From an uncultured Flavobacteriales bacterium (GTDB lineage: Bacteria > Bacteroidota > Bacteroidia > Flavobacteriales_D > Crocinitomicaceae): a stretch of 64,000 nt of DNA. The notes beneath the pieces were generated by a model. The model saw only the letters and a list, made by a program, of their open reading frames with translations, made no database searches and had not been told where the DNA came from. Each line of letters begins with the position of its first letter. Within the stretch, counting starts at the first letter, position 1. Below are positions 49,475 through 57,706 of the stretch, one piece after another. Location of the stretch: NCBI GenBank assembly GCA_913054135.1, contig CAJXJK010000014.1, positions 62,001 through 126,000 of the forward strand, in the 5' to 3' direction. Made by a program: the position numbers and the translations under genes.

Positions 49475-51820
49475 TTAGAATTGTATTTCGAATTTGATGT
49501 ATTGATATCTCTGGTAAACAGCCTTTTTCTCCTGAGCATCATTGTTATATGCTGGACCTTGAACCTTAGCTGATTCATCTACAAATTTGATTTTAGATGT
49601 ATCAACTCCGTAAGATTTTAATACTTTTTTCAAGGTGCTTTTACCTGACTGTAATCTTTTATTGGCCAAATCTTGATTGTTTTTGTATGATCTAGTTGGC
49701 ACCTTTGAAGCTGACGAGTACACTAGAATTGTCACTTCTTTACCGGCGTTAATGACTTGCTGAACACCTCTTACATAAAGCTTGAGAGCTTCGTTTTTAG
49801 TGTTGAACTTTTCTTTGTTGTATCCAAAATTGTATTGAAATATTGGGGTAGTCAAGATGTCACTGAACTCACTTACCGTTTCACCTGTTTGACATTCGTC
49901 ATTGAAAGTATAGGTGTCAAGAATATTGTTTTTGTCATCAACTAAATTCAATACCAGCTCTTCACAGAAGTCAATATCGTCTTCTTCAATTTTAAACAAA
50001 TGTGATTTAGTCGGGTCTAATTTCTTGTAAGGGAATTGACCATATTTATTCACGAATTCTTTATAGATAAGAGAGTCATCTTCATGAATAGATACTTGAG
50101 CTCCCTCTAATTGATTGATGAATTCAGAATTTGTGAACTCCCACCTTTGCTCGTTAACCGGTAGACTTACTAGCTCACTAGCCTCTAGATTGATTAGATC
50201 AAGAAGTAGTTCATGTTTGATCTCTTGATAAGAAGAGTTACAAGGAACGTATAATTCGGTATTGTAAAAGTCAACCTTATCTTTTTTGTAATCTATTTGA
50301 TAGGTATGACAAGGTTTTAGGTTTAATACATAACCTCCATCTCTTCTTCTTGGTCGATAGATTTTAGTTGGTGTTGCATCAGTTAAATCTGTCACGTGAA
50401 TTGTAATCCCTTTAGGAATCATACTGTTGTCTTGAGTTAGGATGAATCCCGAGAAAATTGCAACATTTTTGATATAAGAATTTTCAGTCTCAACTATATA
50501 GATGTCTTTATCTCCTTGTCCATCTAACTTATCAGAAGAATAAAAGCCAGTTAAGCCATCTGCAGTTGTTGTATAGAAAATGTCGTCATCATACGAGTTT
50601 AATGGATAGCCCATGTTTTCAGGGGCAGACCATTTCTCATCTTCATCCATTCTACTAACGAATATATCGTAACCACCCATGCTGTTAGGTCCATTTGATG
50701 AAAAGAACATAGTGTTGTTATCTGCTCCTAAGAAAGGAGAATCCTCATCAAACTCAGAGTTTATTGGTTCTCCCAAATTGTAAGCTTTACTCCAAGATCC
50801 ATCAGGTAAGATTTTTAGTCTATAAATATCTTTTCCTCCAAGTCCTCCTTCTCTGTCAGAAACGAAGTATAAATAATTTCCGTCAGGGCTAATAGTTGCG
50901 TGTGTCTCCCAAGCTTCTGAATTTAGCTCTTCAGCCTCAAATGGCTCTGGGGTACTAAAAGTTGTGTCTTCAAGTTGTGAAAGATAAATGTCACCCCCGT
51001 TAATATCTTCGTAAACGAATACTTGCTGGCCGTCAGGTGATACTGAAATTGATGCATTATTCTTTCTAGGCTCGCAAAACGCCAGGTAATCTGGACTTGT
51101 CCATTTACCATCTTTGTTTCTATAGCTCACATAAACATCTTCAAAATGCTGACCATTGTTGATATTGATATACTTTCGGTTTGAACTATCAGCTCTCATT
51201 CTTTTGGTAGTAAAGAATAATGCAGAACCATCAAGCGTCACCATAGGAGAATATTCAGGAGCGGCAGTATTTACAACAGAACCGATATTTCTAATTAAGT
51301 AAGGTTTAGGGTCGGCCATTAATTCCTTGGCTTTAGTACACTGAGATAAACCGAGCACTCCCAAATCATATTTTTCATGTTTCTTTTTGACATTCTTCAT
51401 GAAATAGTCATACTGTCTGTATGCTGTATCAATTTTACCGCTACTATGTGATGACTTTGCTAAATAATAAAAGAGTTCATTAGGAGCATTTGTTTCAGTA
51501 GATAAATAAGGATTGTAATTTTTTACAACAGAATATTGTGCTTTCTCGAAATACGGCAGTGCCTTCTTTTCATCATTCAATCTGATGTGGCACATTCCCG
51601 CTTTATAAAGTAAGTTGGAATTTGTCGGTGATTCTTCAAGCATGTAATCCCAAACAAAAAGTGCTTCGGCATAAACCTTATCATCCATCAAAGTATTCGC
51701 AGTTTCAAATTGATCTGAGAAACTAGCATCCTTCAGAAGCTCTCGTAATTCTTCTTTCGAAGGTTGAGCAACTGCAGAGACTGCAAAGAGGACTAAGAAT
51801 ATGTTAAACGCCTGTTTAAT
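49475..51820 (-). CDS. PD40/TPR protein with degenerate OmpA-like tail, probable ATT start
   Basis: 781 residues if started at ATT 51818-51820, which gives a clean signal peptide (KQAFNIFLVLFAVSAVAQ after the start) and a TPR region; in-frame stop TGA is seven codons further upstream. Reading from the first TTG/ATG at 51691 would drop the signal peptide. TPRs about 45-160, a PD40 propeller about 190-430 (SPMVTLDGSALFFTTKR; SVSPDGQQVFVYED; ISPDGNYLYFVSDREGG), a middle region, and an OmpA-like C-terminus in which the acidic GHTD is replaced (VYSSASK), so peptidoglycan binding may be lost. Paralogue of the PorE-like gene after it, one nucleotide apart. Confidence 0.8.
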   Translation of the reverse strand: MKQAFNIFLVLFAVSAVAQPSKEELRELLKDASFSDQFETANTLMDDKVYAEALFVWDYMLEESPTNSNLLYKAGMCHIRLNDEKKALPYFEKAQYSVVKNYNPYLSTETNAPNELFYYLAKSSHSSGKIDTAYRQYDYFMKNVKKKHEKYDLGVLGLSQCTKAKELMADPKPYLIRNIGSVVNTAAPEYSPMVTLDGSALFFTTKRMRADSSNRKYININNGQHFEDVYVSYRNKDGKWTSPDYLAFCEPRKNNASISVSPDGQQVFVYEDINGGDIYLSQLEDTTFSTPEPFEAEELNSEAWETHATISPDGNYLYFVSDREGGLGGKDIYRLKILPDGSWSKAYNLGEPINSEFDEDSPFLGADNNTMFFSSNGPNSMGGYDIFVSRMDEDEKWSAPENMGYPLNSYDDDIFYTTTADGLTGFYSSDKLDGQGDKDIYIVETENSYIKNVAIFSGFILTQDNSMIPKGITIHVTDLTDATPTKIYRPRRRDGGYVLNLKPCHTYQIDYKKDKVDFYNTELYVPCNSSYQEIKHELLLDLINLEASELVSLPVNEQRWEFTNSEFINQLEGAQVSIHEDDSLIYKEFVNKYGQFPYKKLDPTKSHLFKIEEDDIDFCEELVLNLVDDKNNILDTYTFNDECQTGETVSEFSDILTTPIFQYNFGYNKEKFNTKNEALKLYVRGVQQVINAGKEVTILVYSSASKVPTRSYKNNQDLANKRLQSGKSTLKKVLKSYGVDTSKIKFVDESAKVQGPAYNNDAQEKKAVYQRYQYIKFEIQF

Positions 51821-51858
51821 TTGGTAATTGTTTATATATCAATCACCAAAGGAAATAA

Positions 51859-51890
51859 GAAAAGCCACTCGTTTTGGCGAGTGGCTTTTC
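51859..51890 (-). terminator. Terminator of the E2 gene (bidirectional-looking)
   Basis: 13-bp perfect stem: 51859-51871 with 51878-51890, 6-nt loop. On the minus strand the stem ends GGCTTTTC then TTATTT; it is 22 nt past the E2 stop codon and 39 nt before the ATT start of the following gene. Confidence 0.85.
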
Positions 51891-51911
51891 AACTTTTATA
51901 CCGAGTATTGT

Positions 51912-53240
51912 TTATAACTCTCTATTAATATCGAATTGTTCGAGGTAATCTGCTACCCTTTTAACGAACATTCCTCCAAGCGCTCCATCAACCACTCTGT
52001 GGTCGTATGAGTGGGATAAGAACATCTTGTGTCTGATACCAATTGTATCACCTTGTGGGGTCTCAATTACAGCCGGTATTTTTCTAATTGCTCCTAGCGC
52101 TAAAATTGCAACTTGAGGCTGATTAATTATTGGAGTTCCCATTACGTTTCCGAATGTTCCAACATTTGTTACTGTATAAGTACCTCCTGAAATGTCATCA
52201 GATCCTAATTTGTTGCCTCTCGCTCTATTCGCTAAATCATTAACGCTTTTTGCTAAACCAACAAGGTTTAAAGTATCTGCTTTTTTGATAACAGGAACGA
52301 TTAAGTTTCCAGAAGGAAGAGCAGTCGCCATTCCTAAATTGATGTCTTTTCTCTTAATGATGTTATTTCCACTAACAGAAACGTTTACACCAGGAAAATC
52401 TTTGATTGCTTTTATGATTGCTTCCATGAAAATTGGAGTGAAAGTCATTTTTTCACCTTCTTTTTCTAAGAAAGAATTTTTGATCTTGTTTCTCCACATT
52501 ACCAAATTAGTAACGTCAGCTTCAACATAAGAAGTTACGTGAGGAGAAGTTTGAACAGACATTACCATGTGATCAGCAATAAGCTTTCTCATTCTGTCCA
52601 TTTCTATTACTTCATCACCTTCATAAATTGGAACGTCAGGAGTGTGAATTGCAGCTTTTGCCGGGGCTGTTGCTTTCGCAGGAGCAGCTTTAGCTACTTC
52701 TTTTGCTGGAGCCACTGCAGCTGTTCCGCCACCGTTCTCTAAGAAGTTTAAGATATCTTTTTTAGTTACTCTGTTGTTTTCACCTGACCCCTGAATAGCT
52801 TCAAGTTGCTCAAGAGAAATACCTTCAGTTTTTGCTATTGATCTCACTAAAGGAGAATAGAATCTACCATTTCCTCCAGACTTTGGTAAGTCAACTGTAG
52901 TTCCGTTAACTGGAGCTGCAACAGCAGCAACCACTTCGGCTTCAACAGCAACTTCAACTTTTGCAGGAGCTGATTCAGTTGTAGGTGCAGCTGCATCTCC
53001 ATCAGTAGAGATTACGGCAATAACATCTCCTACTTGAACAACATCATCTACTTCGTATAATTTTTTAACTAATACTCCTTCAGCTTCTGAAGGCAGTTCA
53101 TTGTCAACTTTATCTGTAGCTACTTCAACCAATGGTTCGTCCATCTCAACGGTATCGCCAACTTCTTTTAACCAATTTGTGATAGTTGCTTCGGTAACAC
53201 TTTCTCCCATTTTCGGGAGTCTAATTTCAATTTCAGCCAT
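51912..53240 (-). CDS. 2-oxoacid dehydrogenase complex E2 (lipoamide acyltransferase)
   Basis: 442 residues. One lipoyl domain with the lipoylated Lys as K44 (ATDKVDNEL); Ala/Pro/Val-rich linker; peripheral-subunit-binding domain (SPLVRSIAKTEGISLEQLEAIQGSGENNRVTKKDIL) at about 130-170; second linker; catalytic acyltransferase domain with the His active site in SYDHRVVDGALGG near the C-terminus. It could be the pyruvate, branched-chain or 2-oxoglutarate E2. The branched-chain type is my guess from the N-terminus RLPKMGESVTEATITNWLKEVGD, but the E1 and E3 genes are not adjacent, so this is unsure. It has its own -7 element and a terminator. Confidence 0.92.
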   Translation of the reverse strand: MAEIEIRLPKMGESVTEATITNWLKEVGDTVEMDEPLVEVATDKVDNELPSEAEGVLVKKLYEVDDVVQVGDVIAVISTDGDAAAPTTESAPAKVEVAVEAEVVAAVAAPVNGTTVDLPKSGGNGRFYSPLVRSIAKTEGISLEQLEAIQGSGENNRVTKKDILNFLENGGGTAAVAPAKEVAKAAPAKATAPAKAAIHTPDVPIYEGDEVIEMDRMRKLIADHMVMSVQTSPHVTSYVEADVTNLVMWRNKIKNSFLEKEGEKMTFTPIFMEAIIKAIKDFPGVNVSVSGNNIIKRKDINLGMATALPSGNLIVPVIKKADTLNLVGLAKSVNDLANRARGNKLGSDDISGGTYTVTNVGTFGNVMGTPIINQPQVAILALGAIRKIPAVIETPQGDTIGIRHKMFLSHSYDHRVVDGALGGMFVKRVADYLEQFDINREL

Positions 53241-53264
53241 TTGAAAATGTTAATTTTTGAGTTG

Positions 53265-53272
53265 CAAATTTA
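53265..53272 (-). promoter_or_regulatory. -7 element of the E2 gene
   Basis: TAAATTTG on the minus strand followed by C; exact consensus, 24 nt before the ATG. Confidence 0.5.
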
Positions 53273-53311
53273 ACCTAAAATTCGGGAATTAAGGCTAAAA
53301 ACACCAAGAAA

Positions 53312-54961
53312 TTAATCAAACTTAATTGCCTTAATTGGGTCAATCTTGGTAATCAGAAAACTAGGGAGAATCAAAGTGATTATGCAAACGACAACCGTTA
53401 TCCCGTTAACAAGGAGAATGTGCCATAGATTAAAATTAACAGGCACAGAGTCTAAATAATAAACTTCAGGATTTAGTTGTAGCACCTGACCGTAGTATTG
53501 TATTAGGATAAGGCCTATGCCTAAAAGGTTTCCCCATAAAAGTCCACGAGATAAAAGGAACATTGAATTAATTAAGAAGATTTTTCTGATTTTTCCATTT
53601 GATGCTCCTATGGCTTTCAAAATCCCAATCATGTTGGATTTATCCAATATCATTACCAGCAGAGAGGTGACCATATTTATGAGGGAAACCACCAAAATTA
53701 AAATGATAATTATTTGAATGTTAATGTCTAAAAAATCTAACCATGCGAAGATGTCAGGATGCATTTCGGTTATTTTTTGAGTGGTGAGCTGACCGGGTAT
53801 GTTTAGGTCAATGATGTTATCCATTTCATCTAAATCTTCCCATTCATTCAAAAGAATTTCAAAACCACCTGTGTACTTATCGTGTGTGCCTGTGCCTTGT
53901 TCTATTTCAATATATCCGAAAGGCATTTTAATTTCTGTTTGCGAAACGAAATCAATTTGAGATCTTGTTTCTTCATTGCACTCACATGGAGTTTGAGGGT
54001 ATATGTTTGCGTAGGCTGTATCGGGAACAGAATTCTTTTCTTTGGTTAGTCCATAAATCTCCCTCTCATAATCTGTGCTCACCACTTGAATTTGTTCTTC
54101 TAACCTTCCGTCCAAAAGCATGTAATCTTTCTCGTTGAAATAGTCAGAACTATTCCATTGATAGCGATAAGCACCTGATCCACCTTGTGTAATTGATTTC
54201 AAAACGAACTTATTATCAATACAGGTATCCTTGTTTACCGTGAGTAGCGTTTGAACTCCCCAGTTATTTAGTTTTTGAATGTGATTAATTTGGGTGAAAA
54301 TGAATTTTTTATCAAATTCTTCGAAACCAGTGTTGTAGATACCGCAAATTTCAAATTTTCTCTTCTTCGGTCCATTCCCCATGATGAAAAATGCATCCAT
54401 TTTATCTCCAACTTCAAATCCCATTTTTTCGGCGACATACTTAGAGATCATCACCTGATTATTGAGAGAGTCAAAATCAATCAATTCACCTTCAACCATC
54501 TTATCACTGAAAAAGTCCCAATCATAGTCTTGGTCAATCCCCTTGAATAAAACACCCAAAATATCTTGAGTAGATTTAAAATTGTCGTCTCCCTCGGCCT
54601 GAAAGCTAACGGAGTCTTGTTTTGATTGCAAAATAGCAGGCTTGTAAGCAAATACTTGAATTTGTCTTACGTCTTCTTCAGTTTCCTCAATGCTTGGATA
54701 AAAATCTTGCTCAATAAGAATCGCGCTAGATTCCATTGAATTGTTTTGAAAAAGGTCAGTAACTTGAATGTGACTACCAAATCCGATTACCTTTTCTCTA
54801 ATCCCTTTTTGAAAACCTGTCACTACAGAAACAGAGACTAACATGATTGCAACACCTATGATAATGCTTGCTAAAGAGATGACCACGATAGGCTTGGATA
54901 GACGACTCTTGTTGCTGTCACCCTTGATTATCTTTCTCGCAATAAAAAATTCGGTATTCAA
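53312..54961 (-). CDS. ABC transporter permease, LolC/LolE (FtsX-type)
   Basis: 549 residues, inner membrane. One N-terminal transmembrane segment (PIVVISLASIIIGVAIMLVSVSVVTGF, about 24-50), a large periplasmic domain of about 340 residues, then three C-terminal segments (IIIILILVVSLINMVTSLLVMIL; LINSMFLLSRGLLWGNLLGIGLIL; ILLVNGITVVVCIITLILPSFL), the MacB/FtsX/LolC layout. The N-terminal GFQKGIREKVIGFGSHIQV is the LolC/E pattern for lipoprotein release to the outer membrane. Start is TTG, since no ATG fits. No ATPase gene is adjacent. The periplasmic domain is larger than in E. coli LolC. Confidence 0.85.
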   Translation of the reverse strand: MNTEFFIARKIIKGDSNKSRLSKPIVVISLASIIIGVAIMLVSVSVVTGFQKGIREKVIGFGSHIQVTDLFQNNSMESSAILIEQDFYPSIEETEEDVRQIQVFAYKPAILQSKQDSVSFQAEGDDNFKSTQDILGVLFKGIDQDYDWDFFSDKMVEGELIDFDSLNNQVMISKYVAEKMGFEVGDKMDAFFIMGNGPKKRKFEICGIYNTGFEEFDKKFIFTQINHIQKLNNWGVQTLLTVNKDTCIDNKFVLKSITQGGSGAYRYQWNSSDYFNEKDYMLLDGRLEEQIQVVSTDYEREIYGLTKEKNSVPDTAYANIYPQTPCECNEETRSQIDFVSQTEIKMPFGYIEIEQGTGTHDKYTGGFEILLNEWEDLDEMDNIIDLNIPGQLTTQKITEMHPDIFAWLDFLDINIQIIIILILVVSLINMVTSLLVMILDKSNMIGILKAIGASNGKIRKIFLINSMFLLSRGLLWGNLLGIGLILIQYYGQVLQLNPEVYYLDSVPVNFNLWHILLVNGITVVVCIITLILPSFLITKIDPIKAIKFD

Positions 54962-54977
54962 TTTGATTACTTTTACA

Positions 54978-54985
54978 CAAATGTA
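54978..54985 (-). promoter_or_regulatory. -7 element of the permease gene
   Basis: TACATTTG on the minus strand, exact TAnnTTTG, 16 nt upstream of the TTG start, in the 35-bp divergent gap. Confidence 0.5.
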
Positions 54986-54996
54986 AGATTTAAATA

Positions 54997-56268
54997 ATGA
55001 AGTATTTCTCTTTAGTTACGATTGCTATAATAGGACTTAGCTGTTCTTCGAATCCAGATAATAATACCGAAGGTGAGTTGAGCGAAACAGAACCACTTCT
55101 TGAGGATTCAGTAGTGGTTGAGAAGCCATTATATTGTAATGATTTGGTTCAGGTAGGGGCAGCAAAGTTTGATCAATACGTTGATGGATTAGAGGGATTG
55201 AAAGTTGGGGTAGTGGGGAATCAGTCAAGTATGGTTGGCTCTTCTCACCTAGTTGACACTCTAATTGCACAAGGAGTGAATGTAGTGAAGGTATTTTCAC
55301 CGGAACACGGGTTTAGAGGAAAAGCTGATGCAGGAGAGAAAGTACAAGATGGTTTAGATTCTGAAACGGGTTTACCTATCATTTCTCTGTATGGTAGTAA
55401 TAAGAAGCCAAAGGCTGATCAGTTAATAGATTTGGATGTTTTGCTTTTTGATATTCAAGATGTCGGCGCAAGATTCTACACATATATTTCAACTTTAAAT
55501 TATGTGATGGAGGCTGCAGCTGAAAACGAAAAAAAAATAATTGTATTGGATAGACCGAATCCAAATGGGCATTATGTTGACGGACCTATCTTAGAATCAA
55601 AGCATAGTTCTTTTATAGGTATGAATCCGGTTCCAGTTGTTCATGGATTGACAATAGGAGAGTATGCACAAATGATAAAAGGTGAGGGTTGGATTAATGA
55701 AGCTGGTAATCTTGATTTAGATGTTGTTGCCTGTGACGGTTGGGATCACAATGAGTTTTACGAATTGCCCATAGCGCCATCTCCTAATTTACCAAACATG
55801 CAATCAGTTTATTTGTATCCTACCTTATGCTTTTTTGAGGGAACAGAAGTGAGTATTGGACGAGGAACTGATATCCCTTTTCAATGTGTCGGGCATCCTA
55901 AAATGGAAGTAGATGTACTTGAAGATTTATACTCGTTTAAGCCAGCTCCTAATGAAGGAGCGAAAAAACCTAAGTTAGAAGGTGAAACTTGTTATGGCTA
56001 TGACTTCTCTCAAGATGATATAAAAGAATTAAGAGAAAAGAAGATGGTTGATTTGAGCATCTTACAAGAGTTTTATAGCAAGCTCGAGATGGGGGATTCC
56101 TTTTTTCTTAAAAACAATTTCATTGATCTTTTGGCCGGTAATTCACATTTAAAAGATGAAATAAAGGAAGGTGTTTCAATGGATGAAATCCGTGAAGGAT
56201 GGGAGCCTGCCTTGTCTGAGTTTAAAGAAATGAGAAAGCAGTATCTGCTTTATACTGATTTTGATTAG
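54997..56268 (+). CDS. namZ: NamZ-like exo-beta-N-acetylmuramidase (DUF1343), lipoprotein
   Basis: 423 residues. Lipobox near residue 16 (GLSCSS), so an outer- or inner-membrane lipoprotein facing the periplasm. DUF1343/NamZ family pattern: GLKVGVVGNQSSMVG, VFSPEHGFRGKADAGE, GLPIISLYGSNKKP, LLFDIQDVGARFYTYISTL, VLDRPNPNGHYVDGPIL, EGTEVSIGRGTDIPFQ. NamZ removes N-acetylmuramic acid residues from the non-reducing end of peptidoglycan fragments, so it serves wall recycling. It shares four bases with the stop of the converging acyltransferase gene. No other recycling gene is seen nearby. Confidence 0.9.
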   Translation: MKYFSLVTIAIIGLSCSSNPDNNTEGELSETEPLLEDSVVVEKPLYCNDLVQVGAAKFDQYVDGLEGLKVGVVGNQSSMVGSSHLVDTLIAQGVNVVKVFSPEHGFRGKADAGEKVQDGLDSETGLPIISLYGSNKKPKADQLIDLDVLLFDIQDVGARFYTYISTLNYVMEAAAENEKKIIVLDRPNPNGHYVDGPILESKHSSFIGMNPVPVVHGLTIGEYAQMIKGEGWINEAGNLDLDVVACDGWDHNEFYELPIAPSPNLPNMQSVYLYPTLCFFEGTEVSIGRGTDIPFQCVGHPKMEVDVLEDLYSFKPAPNEGAKKPKLEGETCYGYDFSQDDIKELREKKMVDLSILQEFYSKLEMGDSFFLKNNFIDLLAGNSHLKDEIKEGVSMDEIREGWEPALSEFKEMRKQYLLYTDFD

Positions 56269-57608
56269 AAACCGAAGTCAGGTAATTTGGCCTTCAGTTT
56301 TTCTCTCCAATCCGAATATTTTTTCAATTTGGTTTTGTCTGCTTTGATTAGTTTGAGAGTATCTCTCATATAGCTTCTCCATTTATACGCCCAAATGAAA
56401 GTGAATGCAGGAACAATGAGGAAGTATGCTAAGCATATGAAATAGGCTGGCCAACGACCAATATCGGCCGGTAAAAACTTAGGGAGTATCCAAAATATAG
56501 GGAGGTTGTAGAGAAAGAAAAATAATCCTCCCATCATAATCTTAACGCCACTCCAAAAGACCTTTCGTTTGAACATTTTCTCAACCATTGTCTTTACGAT
56601 CAAATAAGGAACAAGGCTGTGAACCAATCCTACCAAAAATAAAGGGAAAAGAAATGTTAAGAATAAGAAGTTCTCAATCAGTGATTTCTTGTTCCCGGCT
56701 TTATGGAAATCATTCACCTGTGTTTCTGTGAATGACTCTTTTTCTAACTCATCAAAATATTGATCAGTTTCATTTTTGAGATCTAACCATTTAGGGTCTT
56801 CTTTACTATAATTTTCATTAATGGTATTCGCAACCTTTTGAGAGTAACGATATCTCTGTTCCATTGATATCCCTGCATTATATTCTTTTGCATTCATTCC
56901 TCTCCTACTTAGAATAAGAATGTGCTCAAGAAAATCTGCCAATTTTTTATCTTCAATGTAGGTAATGTTCTTTTTTATTCCTTCACCGATATCTTTGGTG
57001 AGGTCATTAACAGTTTTTGCAGGGTTTTCTTTGTACGCCTTTTCGTAATCCTTTAAGAAGATTAGGTCTCCACAAACTAGCAAGGTATCAGACCTAAAAA
57101 CACTTGGGTCACTGTAGTTAAGTCCAATCGGTTGTATTTTAATATCATGCTCCCAATCTGTTGAGTCCATAGTTCCCAAGCCTAATCTTGCGGCCCCTTT
57201 TTTCATTGGTTTTAATGAGCGAATAAAAGTATCATCAGTATAACCTTCTCCAAAAAGAATAACAGATTTTTTACGTTTTAGAACTTTGGCAACTCCTGAA
57301 AACACTTTTTTATTCTTTTCGTAAGTTCCTGCGCCATCTCTGTCAGCTCGATAAATCGGAACCATGTGAGATGCCCAAGTTACAGGCTGCAACCATTTCT
57401 TGAAAACATCACTCCTCGTCATGAAAAAGATAATTGGCCATTGAGAATTTGCTGCAACCAAAGGGTCAATAAAAGCACTTGGATGGTTTGAAACGAAAAT
57501 GGTTTGGGCCTTTAATTTTCTTTGAGAAAAGATATTATTTCTTCTTCTGAAAAAGATAGTGAATGCGTAGGGAAGTAGGATTCTTAATATTAAATAGACC
57601 GGTCTCAT
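56265..57608 (-). CDS. PlsC-like acyltransferase with C-terminal membrane region
   Basis: 447 residues. The acyltransferase core is near the N-terminus: SNHPSAFIDPLVA (H42-x5-D48, the longer spacing known from fungal Gat1/Sct1-type enzymes rather than the usual x4), RSDVFKKWLQP, PIYRADRDG, LFGEGYTDD and the PIGLNYSDPS strand. From about residue 320 there are three to four transmembrane segments (FLFLTFLFPLFLVGLVHSLVPYL; GGLFFFLYNLPIFWILP; YFICLAYFLIVPAFTFIWAY). It probably acylates glycerol-3-phosphate or lysophosphatidate in the inner membrane. Monocistronic, with its own -7 element; ends overlapping namZ. Confidence 0.85.
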   Translation of the reverse strand: MRPVYLILRILLPYAFTIFFRRRNNIFSQRKLKAQTIFVSNHPSAFIDPLVAANSQWPIIFFMTRSDVFKKWLQPVTWASHMVPIYRADRDGAGTYEKNKKVFSGVAKVLKRKKSVILFGEGYTDDTFIRSLKPMKKGAARLGLGTMDSTDWEHDIKIQPIGLNYSDPSVFRSDTLLVCGDLIFLKDYEKAYKENPAKTVNDLTKDIGEGIKKNITYIEDKKLADFLEHILILSRRGMNAKEYNAGISMEQRYRYSQKVANTINENYSKEDPKWLDLKNETDQYFDELEKESFTETQVNDFHKAGNKKSLIENFLFLTFLFPLFLVGLVHSLVPYLIVKTMVEKMFKRKVFWSGVKIMMGGLFFFLYNLPIFWILPKFLPADIGRWPAYFICLAYFLIVPAFTFIWAYKWRSYMRDTLKLIKADKTKLKKYSDWREKLKAKLPDFGF

Positions 57609-57618
57609 AAAGTGGGTG

Positions 57619-57626
57619 CAAAATTA
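57619..57626 (-). promoter_or_regulatory. -7 element of the PlsC-like gene
   Basis: TAATTTTG on the minus strand followed by C, exact TAnnTTTG, 10 nt before the ATG. Confidence 0.45.
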
Positions 57627-57651
57627 AATAAAATCTGTTAAAAAAACCTAA

Positions 57652-57680
57652 AGGGTAAGCTCATTAAGAAGTCTTACCCT
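57652..57680. promoter_or_regulatory. Inverted repeat in the divergent PlsC/histidine kinase region
   Basis: AGGGTAAG (57652-57659) and CTTACCCT (57673-57680), 13-nt spacer, abutting the -7 element of the kinase gene. Candidate operator or leader hairpin. Confidence 0.4.
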
Positions 57681-57687
57681 ATTTTTG
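57680..57687 (+). promoter_or_regulatory. -7 element of the kinase-regulator pair
   Basis: TATTTTTG, exact TAnnTTTG, 19 nt before the TTG start. Confidence 0.5.
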
Positions 57688-57706
57688 AAAGTCAGAGACA
57701 CGAAAA

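Noticed and set aside
49474-49578. Longer start of the PorE-like gene at 49578
   Set aside because: It would lie within the previous gene and precede the signal peptide with a charged stretch; the ATG at 49473 is preferred.
51691-51820. TTG/ATG start at 51691 for the PD40 gene
   Set aside because: It would remove an excellent signal peptide that reads in frame upstream; the ATT at 51818-51820 is preferred.
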